Origin: an uncultured Mucilaginibacter sp.
Lineage (GTDB): Bacteria; Bacteroidota; Bacteroidia; Sphingobacteriales; Sphingobacteriaceae
Direction: 5' to 3'
Assembly (NCBI GenBank): GCA_903885865.1
Contig: CAISKH010000170.1
Location: 1 to 14,608, forward strand
DNA: 14,608 nucleotides
Shown here: positions 1-5,626 of the stretch, piece by piece
How positions within the stretch are numbered: the stretch's first letter is position 1
Layout of the letters: each line of letters opens with the position of its first letter
Notes under the pieces: model-generated
Told to the model about the DNA's origin: nothing
Seen by the model: the letters and a program-made list of their open reading frames with translations, nothing else
The model's database searches: none
Position numbers and translations under genes: made by a program

Positions 1-164
1 AACTCATGGGCCTGGTTCAAAAACTTGCTTATCTGCTCGTAATTGCTCATAACCTGTATCTTATCAACCATCTGCTGGCCCATAACACTCAGGCAATGCG
101 CTTTTATTAATTCCTTTACCTCGGTAAACCCCAGCTTATCAATACTATTTTCAGGGTATAGCAT
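1..164 (-). CDS. mutS2: Endonuclease/ATPase MutS2, N-terminal fragment
   Basis: Reading the minus strand from the ATG at 164 gives 54 codons and then the window ends, so only the N-terminus is visible. It begins MLYPENSIDKLGFTEVKELI and continues with KAHCLSVMGQQMVDKIQVM, which I recognise as the opening of Bacteroidota MutS2 (the MutS-core lever/clamp start, before the ATPase and Smr nuclease domains). MutS2 proteins bind branched or stalled nucleic acid or collided ribosomes, and generally act against homologous recombination rather than in mismatch repair. The ATPase and Smr domains cannot be checked here. The start lies inside the last codons of the DUF4296 gene (14-nt overlap), so the two are probably translationally coupled. 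The family call rests on recall of a short segment. Confidence 0.8.
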   Translation of the reverse strand, partial: MLYPENSIDKLGFTEVKELIKAHCLSVMGQQMVDKIQVMSNYEQISKFLNQAHE

Positions 165-672
165 TTTTGTCCATGTTTTTCTTTTGCACCTTAAGCTGCT
201 TCTTACCGGCTTGTGTATTTATTTTAAGCGAATCCTTCAGCAAGCTTTTCTTAATTGAATCTGCGTGCAGTTTGGCTGCTTTCTCGTTCGCTTTTTTTTC
301 CTCTGCTGCTTTCTTCACTGCTTCAGCGGCTATTGCTTTGTTCAATGAATCGGTTTTAGCCTGCAAGTTTTTATTTACCTGGTCATACATCTCCATCAAT
401 ACATCGGTTTGGGTAGTATAATATTTCATACTCCGTTTAAATTGGGCCGAATCGGTATGGTATTGTTTAAACAACAGCAAATACCTGCCCGTGCCGTATT
501 TATACAAGCTGTCGCCCAGTGGTTGTAATGAAAGGCTGCCGTCAACGATGTGCATATCGGTTAACAGGCGAACCATTTCGTCTTCTTTTATAATACCGTT
601 AGTATTATTACCTATGTTACAGGCAAACAAAAAAAGCAAAGCTGAAAAAAACAGGACAATATGTTTACGCAT
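151..672 (-). CDS. DUF4296-type lipoprotein
   Basis: A 173-residue protein. It has a short positively charged N-terminus, a hydrophobic stretch (about residues 5-16) and a lipobox-like LFLFAC with the likely lipidated Cys18, so it should be anchored in the cell envelope. Residues 30-46 (KEDEMVRLLTDMHIVDG) match the signature of the Bacteroidota-specific DUF4296 family, in which a 'xLLxDMHxxDx' helix opens the domain. Residues from about 105 to the C-terminus are very rich in Lys, Ala and Glu and look like a charged helix or coiled coil. The function of the family is not known to me. The gene is divergent from yggS (40 bp between start codons), and its last 14 nt overlap the start of mutS2. 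Start chosen at the ATG that gives the intact signal peptide. Confidence 0.82.
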   Translation of the reverse strand: MRKHIVLFFSALLFLFACNIGNNTNGIIKEDEMVRLLTDMHIVDGSLSLQPLGDSLYKYGTGRYLLLFKQYHTDSAQFKRSMKYYTTQTDVLMEMYDQVNKNLQAKTDSLNKAIAAEAVKKAAEEKKANEKAAKLHADSIKKSLLKDSLKINTQAGKKQLKVQKKNMDKNAIP

Positions 673-712
673 TCTGTAATTTAGCGGTTTAATTGAGCGA
701 AATTACGGATAA
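673..712. promoter_or_regulatory. Divergent promoter region, DUF4296 gene / yggS
   Basis: Only 40 bp separate the two divergent start codons, so both promoters must lie here or inside the opposite gene. Two sequences are one mismatch from the Bacteroidota -7 consensus TAnnTTTG. TAATTTAG at 677-684 on the plus strand would serve yggS, 28 nt before its ATG. TAATTTCG on the minus strand (plus coordinates 698-705) would serve the lipoprotein gene, 25 nt before its ATG. No clear -33 TTTG pairs with either, so this is a weak prediction from short AT-rich motifs. Confidence 0.35.
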
Positions 713-1402
713 ATGAGCATTGCAGATAACATCAACAGCCTAAAAAACGAAACTATATCAAAAAAGGTGACTTTAATAGCGGTTTCTAAAACCAAAACAG
801 TTGCCGATATCCGGGAGGCTTATGATGCCGGCCAGCGATTGTTTGGCGAAAACACAGTACAGGAAATGGTTGAAAAGTACGGGCAATTACCTAAAGATAT
901 ACAATGGCACCAAATTGGCCACCTGCAAAGCAACAAGGTAAAATACATTGCCCCGTTCATCAGCATGATACAATCTGTTGATAGTTTGAAGCTGTTGCAG
1001 GAAATAAACAAACAGGCTGAAAAAAATAAACGGATTATTGATTGCCTGCTGCAGATCTATATCGCCGACGAAGAAACCAAGTTTGGATTAGGTTTTGACG
1101 AAGCGATAGAGTTATTACGGTCTGCAGAGTTTGCAGTGTTAAGATGCATCCGCATAAGGGGTTTAATGGGGATTGCCACCAATACTGATAAAGAAAAACA
1201 GTTAAAAGACGAGTTTCACGAACTGAAAATATTTTTTGACGGCATTAAACAAAGTTTTTTCAGGCAAGAGGAAAGTTTTAATGTACTGTCGATGGGTATG
1301 TCGGCTGATTATGAACTGGCTATTGAACAAGGTAGCAATATGATACGGGTTGGCAGCACCATTTTTGGAGACAGGGTGATTAGGCATTGGAAAAACAATT
1401 AG
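713..1402 (+). CDS. yggS: YggS/PLPBP-family pyridoxal phosphate homeostasis protein
   Basis: A 229-residue protein, the usual length for YggS/PROSC. The PLP-binding lysine is K26 in AVSKTK (residues 23-28), followed by the conserved LFGENTVQE (residues 43-51), WHQIGHLQSNKVK (about 65-77), FGLGF, a GLM segment, LSMGMSADYELAI, and IRVGSTIFGDR near the C-terminus, where the family has IRxGxxIFGxR. These proteins form a TIM-barrel like alanine racemase. They bind PLP without known catalysis and buffer vitamin B6 and amino/keto-acid pools in the cytoplasm. The ATG at 713 puts the lysine where the family expects it. The gene is first on this strand, and a hairpin repeat follows its TAG stop within about 10 nt. 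Nothing looks broken or foreign. Confidence 0.93.
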   Translation: MSIADNINSLKNETISKKVTLIAVSKTKTVADIREAYDAGQRLFGENTVQEMVEKYGQLPKDIQWHQIGHLQSNKVKYIAPFISMIQSVDSLKLLQEINKQAEKNKRIIDCLLQIYIADEETKFGLGFDEAIELLRSAEFAVLRCIRIRGLMGIATNTDKEKQLKDEFHELKIFFDGIKQSFFRQEESFNVLSMGMSADYELAIEQGSNMIRVGSTIFGDRVIRHWKNN

Positions 1403-1438
1403 ACCTCACCCTACCCTCTCCAAAGGAGAGGGTTTTGG
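1403..1438 (+). repeat. Hairpin-forming dispersed repeat, possible terminator
   Basis: Right after the yggS stop codon is a perfect 9-bp stem, ACCCTCTCC (1413-1421) and GGAGAGGGT (1425-1433), with an AAA loop. It is preceded by ACCTCACCCT and followed by TTTTGG. The short T run (1433-1436) is weak for a rho-independent terminator. The whole stretch matches a dispersed palindromic sequence I remember as frequent between genes in Bacteroidota, but no second copy occurs in this window. It may act as a partial terminator or an mRNA-stabilising hairpin between yggS and the GNAT gene. Confidence 0.6.
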
Positions 1439-1466
1439 ATGCAGGGCGTAAATAAAAAGATAATTA

Positions 1467-1937
1467 ATGCAAGTACATTTAAGAGTAGCCGTAAAAGAAG
1501 ACTGCGTACGCCTGATGGAACTGGTGAATGAACTGGCGCTGTATGAAAAGGCCCCGCAGGAAGTAACCGTTACTTTGAAGGAATTTGAAGACGCCGGGTT
1601 TTGCGAAAACCCGGTATGGCGGGCCTTTGTGGCGCAGGTTGATGGTTTAATAGTTGGATTCGCGTTGTATTATACCCGCTATTCTACCTGGAAGGGTTGC
1701 AGAATGTATTTGGAGGACCTGCTGGTTACAGAATCTATGCGCGGCAAAGGCATTGGCAAATTATTGTTTGACCGTTTGCTAATTGAAGCCAAAGCAAAGG
1801 GCTATAATGGCATAACCTGGCAGGTGTTAGACTGGAACGAACCGGCACTTAATTTTTATAAAAAATACGAAGCAAGCGTTGAAGGAGGATGGTTAAACGC
1901 TTCCCTGTCAATAGATCAGTTACTAAATATTAAATAA
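1467..1937 (+). CDS. GNAT N-acetyltransferase, spermidine/thialysine acetyltransferase type
   Basis: A 156-residue single-domain GNAT enzyme. The acetyl-CoA pyrophosphate loop is RGKGIGKLL (residues 92-100), preceded by the beta-4 strand MYLEDLLV (80-87). The C-terminal motif is WNEPALNFYKKYEA (about 123-136). The N-terminal half, with ALYEKAP, DAGF and IVGFALYY (62-69), resembles the SSAT family, including human SSAT1 and the SSAT2 group whose members acetylate the lysine analogue thialysine. The likely reaction is acetyl transfer from acetyl-CoA to an amine on a polyamine, thialysine or a similar diamine; the exact substrate cannot be read from sequence. Its TAA is directly followed by the ATG of aspartate kinase, so the two are almost certainly co-transcribed. 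That fits, but does not prove, a lysine-like substrate. Confidence 0.82.
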   Translation: MQVHLRVAVKEDCVRLMELVNELALYEKAPQEVTVTLKEFEDAGFCENPVWRAFVAQVDGLIVGFALYYTRYSTWKGCRMYLEDLLVTESMRGKGIGKLLFDRLLIEAKAKGYNGITWQVLDWNEPALNFYKKYEASVEGGWLNASLSIDQLLNIK

Positions 1938-3221
1938 ATGCTTGTTTTTAAATTCGGTGGCGCGTCAGTTAAGGATGCGGAAGGTATTGTTAACCTGGGC
2001 AAGGTAGTCGGCAAATATAAAGATGAGCAGTTGCTGGTCGTAGTTTCGGCAATGGGTAAAACCACCAACGCGCTCGAAAAGCTGACCAAAGCTTATATCG
2101 ATCAAACCGATGATATACAAGCTATATACGAAGACATCAAACAATATCATCATAATATACTAAACGAACTATTTGAACCCAGCCACCCGGTATTTAACGA
2201 GGTTGCCAATACTTTTGTAGAAATCGACTGGATGGTCGAGGACGAGCCCCACAACGACCATGACTTTATTTACGACCAGATCGTGTCGGTTGGCGAACTG
2301 GTATCAACCCGCATTGTTAATGCTTACCTGAATAAGGAAGGTTTAAAAAGCCAATGGCTGGATGTGCGTGGCTATATCCATACGGATAATACCTACCGCG
2401 AAGGGATTGTGCAATGGCATAAAACCTGCGAAAGTATTCAAAAGGATATCCCTGCCCTGCTCGAGAAGGGACTGGTAGTTACACAGGGTTTCCTGGGCGG
2501 AACATCCGAGAATTTTACAACTACGCTGGGCCGGGAGGGATCGGATTATACCGCGTCTATATTTGGGGCCTGCCTGGGAGCTGAATCTGTTACAACCTGG
2601 AAAGATGTACCCGGCATACTCAACGCCGACCCTAAACTTTTTGATGATACCGTTAAGTTTGATGAATTAAGCTATACCGAGACTATTGAAATGACCTATT
2701 ACGGCGCTTCGGTTATCCACCCGAAAACTATTAAACCGCTACAAAACGCCAAAATACCCTTACTGGTAAAATCCTTTTACCATCCTGACGAGGCCGGTAC
2801 GGTTATCAAAGAAAGCGCGGCGCATATATTTGAAAAGCCAGTTATCATCATTAAACAAAACCAAGTTTTGCTTTCGCTGGCTACCCGGGATTATTCCTTC
2901 ATCTCCGAAAATCATTTAAGCGATATTTTCGGCAGGTTTGCCCAAGGTCCCATTAAAATAAATATGATGCAAACCTCGGCGCTTAGCTTTAGTGTTTGTT
3001 TCGACTATCAGCAAGAGAAGTTTAGCAAATTTCTGGCAAGCATTAACCCCGATTATAAAGTAAAATACAATACCGGCCTCACATTGATAACCGTAAGGCA
3101 TTATACTGATAATACTTACTTAAGAAGCTTAACGGCAGGCAAAACTGTATTGTTAGAGCAGCTTAGCAGGAATACAGCGCAGGTGGTGGTGAAAGAGCTT
3201 TTAAAAAGCTTTCTTAATTAA
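1938..3221 (+). CDS. lysC: Aspartate kinase (monofunctional)
   Basis: A 427-residue protein starting MLVFKFGGASVKD, with the aspartokinase KFGGxSV signature at 4-11. It continues with VVVSAMGKTTN (34-44), QGFLGG (183-188), the GREGSDYTA substrate/nucleotide motif (198-206), WKDVPGILNADPK (221-233) and YYGASVIHPKTI (254-265). Residues from about 290 to the end form the ACT-type region that carries allosteric control in this family; no homoserine dehydrogenase domain follows. It phosphorylates aspartate, the first step toward lysine, diaminopimelate, threonine and methionine. The ATG abuts the stop of the GNAT gene. The 3' end overlaps the convergent ferritin-like gene by 8 bp, and the palindrome TTAATTAA supplies both stop codons. 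Whether lysine or threonine inhibits it cannot be told from sequence alone. Confidence 0.93.
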   Translation: MLVFKFGGASVKDAEGIVNLGKVVGKYKDEQLLVVVSAMGKTTNALEKLTKAYIDQTDDIQAIYEDIKQYHHNILNELFEPSHPVFNEVANTFVEIDWMVEDEPHNDHDFIYDQIVSVGELVSTRIVNAYLNKEGLKSQWLDVRGYIHTDNTYREGIVQWHKTCESIQKDIPALLEKGLVVTQGFLGGTSENFTTTLGREGSDYTASIFGACLGAESVTTWKDVPGILNADPKLFDDTVKFDELSYTETIEMTYYGASVIHPKTIKPLQNAKIPLLVKSFYHPDEAGTVIKESAAHIFEKPVIIIKQNQVLLSLATRDYSFISENHLSDIFGRFAQGPIKINMMQTSALSFSVCFDYQQEKFSKFLASINPDYKVKYNTGLTLITVRHYTDNTYLRSLTAGKTVLLEQLSRNTAQVVVKELLKSFLN

Positions 3222-3876
3222 CTTCTTTGCCCAATTCTTTCACCCAATCTTCAAACAAACGGGTTTCCATTTCAACCGCCTTGTCGGCATGTAACTGCCA
3301 CTGGGGCGAAAATTGTTTAAGCTGATGTGTCATTTCTTCCAAATGCCCCTCCTCTTCTAAAATTATCGACTTTACATTTATTTTACTGCCGGCCCTGTCA
3401 AGGGCGTCCTGATATATGGGGTAGAGTTCATCAGCGCGCACTTCTATAGCATAGGTAACCAACAGGTAAGCGGCAAAACGCAATTCTTTACCGGTTAGGT
3501 GTAATTCTTTTTTTAAATAACGGCAAACCTCCACATCAAGCATATGCAGGTAGTATTTGCTGTATCGCGGCGCTACCAGGTACTCATTGGCATAAGTTGG
3601 ACAAAGGTGCGCCCCAACCCTTTCTATTTGTTTTTTCAAATAAAACGCGTGGCGGTGCTCTTCGGCGGCATGTTTCAGTATAATATAAGTAACGGTAGCC
3701 GGGTCTTCGCCTGCTGATATTTTGCGCGCGCCCGTATTTTCCATTAATGATAGGGTGTTTAGCCAGCGGGCGTGCAGTTCATTATTGGCAATTATAGCGG
3801 GTAGTATAGCCCCCTCTAAATCTCCCCCGGAAGGGGAGACTTTTATATTCTCTCTATTTGAAATACTTGTTTTCAT
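3214..3876 (-). CDS. Ferritin-like diiron-type protein of unknown function
   Basis: A 220-residue, mostly helical protein with a diiron carboxylate pattern spread over four predicted helices: E33 (NNELHARW), E73-x2-H76 (HAAEEHRHA), E145 (YAIEVRADELYP) and E175-x2-H178 (LEEEGHLEEM). This is the ExxH layout of ferritin-like oxygenases, oxidases and related proteins. The tRNA hydroxylase MiaE has the same fold, but the segments between motifs do not look like MiaE to me, so I give no specific function. Residues 12-23 (KVSPSGGDLEGA) are encoded exactly by one arm of the 36-bp inverted repeat, so the first 23 residues are probably not part of the fold; homologues may begin near residue 24. It is the last gene of the CDF-Nudix-bioA unit, 35 bp after the bioA stop, and converges on aspartate kinase. 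Confidence 0.72.
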   Translation of the reverse strand: MKTSISNRENIKVSPSGGDLEGAILPAIIANNELHARWLNTLSLMENTGARKISAGEDPATVTYIILKHAAEEHRHAFYLKKQIERVGAHLCPTYANEYLVAPRYSKYYLHMLDVEVCRYLKKELHLTGKELRFAAYLLVTYAIEVRADELYPIYQDALDRAGSKINVKSIILEEEGHLEEMTHQLKQFSPQWQLHADKAVEMETRLFEDWVKELGKEVN

Positions 3877-3923
3877 AACTAAAATTTAAAGTCTCCCCTT
3901 CCGGGGGAGATTTAGAGGGGGCT
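3808..3923. repeat. Perfect 36-bp inverted repeat pair, REPIN-like
   Basis: The left arm (3808-3843) and right arm (3888-3923) are exact reverse complements over 36 nt and are separated by 44 bp. Each arm also holds its own smaller hairpin, TCTCCCC/GGGGAGA around CGGAA (3821-3839 in the left arm), beside a GC-rich head starting AGCCCCCTCTAAA. Two head-plus-hairpin units in inverted orientation is the layout of REP doublets (REPIN/BIME) mobilised by RAYT transposases; that link is by analogy, and no transposase is present here. The right arm supplies the last three residues and TAA stop of bioA. The left arm encodes residues 12-23 of the ferritin-like protein. The start codon of that protein and the 11 nt before it lie in the loop. 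Confidence 0.9.
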
Positions 3924-5189
3924 GCTTATTTCTTCAAGCGCCTGCTCAATTTGGCTGTAAATGTAATTCAAGTCATCCGTGGTTATGCAATACGGAGGTA
4001 AAATGTAAATAATATTGCCCAACGGGCGCAAAATTATACCGGCGTCAAGGAAATATTGGTACAACCTGTCGCGCAGCGAATTAAAATAGGAAGTATCCGT
4101 TCCCGTCTCCCACTCCATTGCCAGTATAGTGCCGGTTTGGCGTATTGTTTTTATTTTGCGATGCGATTTGATCTTTAATGCAAACCCGGCATGCAAATCT
4201 GTTATCCTTTTTATATTGATTGCCGTTGCGCCATCCAAAAACAGGTCCAAACTCGCTAACGCTGCCGAGCAGGCCACCGGGTTTGCTGTAAAAGAATGTC
4301 CGTGAAATAAAGTTTTTAAGCGGTCGTCTGATAAAAAAGCATCGAATATCTGTTGTGTACATGTTGTTAATCCCAAGGCCATAGTTCCACCGGTAAGGCC
4401 CTTTGAAAAGCACATAATATCGGGTTGTTCGCTAACATGATGGCAGGCAAAAGGTTTGCCCGTGCGCCCAAAACCTGTAAATATTTCATCGGCAATTAAT
4501 AACACGCCTTCTTTACTGCAATACGCCATTAATTCATTCAAATGTTCGGCTTCATACATCAGCATCCCGCTCGCCCCCTGCACTAATGGCTCGAAAATAA
4601 AACAGGCCAGGCCAGGTTTGAGATTCGAGATTTGAGATTTGAGACTTTGTATGTTATCGCTATTGGGTAAGTCAATAAACTCTACTTCAAATAACAGGGA
4701 ATCAAAAGCCGCGGTAAAAGCGCTGCGGCCGCTTACCGCCATCGCACCGAAGGTATCGCCGTGGTAAGCATTTTTAAAAGCCAGTATTTTGGTGCGTTTC
4801 TCGCCTTTATTGTACCAGTACTGTAAACACATCTTAATAGCCACCTCTACCGCGGTTGAACCATTATCTGAATAAAATGCTTTTTTTTGATTATCGGGTA
4901 ATAGCGCCAATAATCTTTCTGCCAGTTCAACCGCCGCAGGATGTGTAAATCCAGCGAATATTACATGCTCTAATTTCGTTAATTGCTCCGCTACCTTTTT
5001 GGCGATATAAGGGTGCGAGTGCCCGTGTATATTAACCCACCAGGATGATACCGCGTCTATATATTTTTTTCCGTTTTCATCAAACAGGCAGGCCCCTTCA
5101 CCCGTTACTATTGGTATTGGCGGTAACGCCGTTTTCATTTGCGTATAGGGGTGCCATATTACTTTCAGGTCTCTCTCAACCAAACTCAT
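3912..5189 (-). CDS. bioA: Adenosylmethionine-8-amino-7-oxononanoate aminotransferase
   Basis: A 425-residue class III PLP aminotransferase. BioA hallmarks are IWHPYTQMK near the N-terminus (11-19), SSWWVNIHGHSHP (48-60), SDNGSTAVEVAIKM (107-120), AYHGDTFGAMAVSG (141-154), LIADEIFTGFGRTG (231-244, with cofactor Asp234), the PLP lysine K263 in FSKGLTGGTM (261-270), and FHGHSFTANPVACSAA. It makes 7,8-diaminononanoate from 8-amino-7-oxononanoate using S-adenosylmethionine as amino donor, the step before BioD in biotin synthesis. Its ATG overlaps the Nudix stop by 4 nt (ATGA). Two repeat sequences have entered the gene: a heptamer tract encodes about residues 181-192, and a 36-bp repeat arm provides the final SPL and the stop. 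No other bio genes are in the window. Confidence 0.95.
   Translation of the reverse strand: MSLVERDLKVIWHPYTQMKTALPPIPIVTGEGACLFDENGKKYIDAVSSWWVNIHGHSHPYIAKKVAEQLTKLEHVIFAGFTHPAAVELAERLLALLPDNQKKAFYSDNGSTAVEVAIKMCLQYWYNKGEKRTKILAFKNAYHGDTFGAMAVSGRSAFTAAFDSLLFEVEFIDLPNSDNIQSLKSQISNLKPGLACFIFEPLVQGASGMLMYEAEHLNELMAYCSKEGVLLIADEIFTGFGRTGKPFACHHVSEQPDIMCFSKGLTGGTMALGLTTCTQQIFDAFLSDDRLKTLFHGHSFTANPVACSAALASLDLFLDGATAINIKRITDLHAGFALKIKSHRKIKTIRQTGTILAMEWETGTDTSYFNSLRDRLYQYFLDAGIILRPLGNIIYILPPYCITTDDLNYIYSQIEQALEEISSPL
4614..4648. repeat. 7-bp tandem repeat inside bioA
   Basis: On the plus strand there are five consecutive 7-mers: AGGTTTG, AGATTCG, AGATTTG, AGATTTG and AGACTTT. All are variants of AGATTTG. 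Read as bioA they encode roughly residues 181-192 (QSLKSQISNLKP), a stretch of Leu/Ile, Lys, Ser and Asn between the FIDLPN segment and the CFIFEPLVQG strand. The reading frame stays open because 7-mers repeated in threes give a 7-residue pattern. The position corresponds to a variable surface segment in BioA enzymes, so activity is probably not harmed. Confidence 0.7.
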
Positions 5190-5626
5190 AAGCTGCCAAT
5201 TAAAAGTTTTGCCACATACTGATCTATGGGGAATGTAAAGTCATCTTCTTTTAAACCGCTTAGTTTTAGCCAGCGAAAAGCCTGTAGCACCTCTCCCTCT
5301 CCCTCAAAATCAAAAGGAACTGTTTTTATAGCCATATTCAATGCCGACGTGTTTTTAGCTAAATAATATACACTCACAATCTGCGAATCATTAAAAGCCG
5401 ATTTTACAAAAAAATCAGTGGTATAAAAATGGCCGAGTATTTCTATTTCAATATTACACTCCTCTATAAATTCACGCTTCAGGCCATCAGTTAACCCTTC
5501 GCCATATTCTAAACCACCGCCCGGAAATTTGGTGAACTGCATACCATATTCCTGCTCATCACTTACCAGTATTTCCATGTGCTCATTAATAAGCAGGCCG
5601 TAAACACGTACATTGAAGTTATACAT
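5186..5626 (-). CDS. Nudix hydrolase
   Basis: A 146-residue single-domain protein with a Nudix box at 37-59: G37-x5-E43-x7-R51-E52-F53-x-E55-E56-x-N58. The metal-binding glutamates (E52, E55, E56) are all present. The only departure from Gx5Ex7REUxEExGU is Asn58 where the consensus has Gly. Nudix enzymes hydrolyse a nucleoside diphosphate linked to another group, with Mg2+. FTKFPGGGLEYGE is typical of MutT/ADP-ribose-type relatives, but the substrate cannot be assigned. The ATG overlaps the CDF stop by one base (TAATG), and its own stop overlaps the bioA start by 4 nt, so all three are likely translated in a coupled way. Confidence 0.88.
   Translation of the reverse strand: MYNFNVRVYGLLINEHMEILVSDEQEYGMQFTKFPGGGLEYGEGLTDGLKREFIEECNIEIEILGHFYTTDFFVKSAFNDSQIVSVYYLAKNTSALNMAIKTVPFDFEGEGEVLQAFRWLKLSGLKEDDFTFPIDQYVAKLLIGSL

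Noticed and set aside
3214..3876. Firm annotation as tRNA hydroxylase MiaE
   Set aside because: The diiron ligands and length fit, but the sequence around the third and fourth helices does not match the MiaE pattern I know, so the specific name is not supported.
3808..3923. CRISPR array or insertion sequence ends
   Set aside because: There are only two copies, in inverted rather than direct orientation, with no transposase between them and no target duplication visible; a REP-type doublet fits better.
4081..4413. 110-codon minus-strand frame within bioA
   Set aside because: It is a frame-shifted shadow of the conserved BioA C-terminal half; the BioA frame is intact, so there is no sign of a frameshift.
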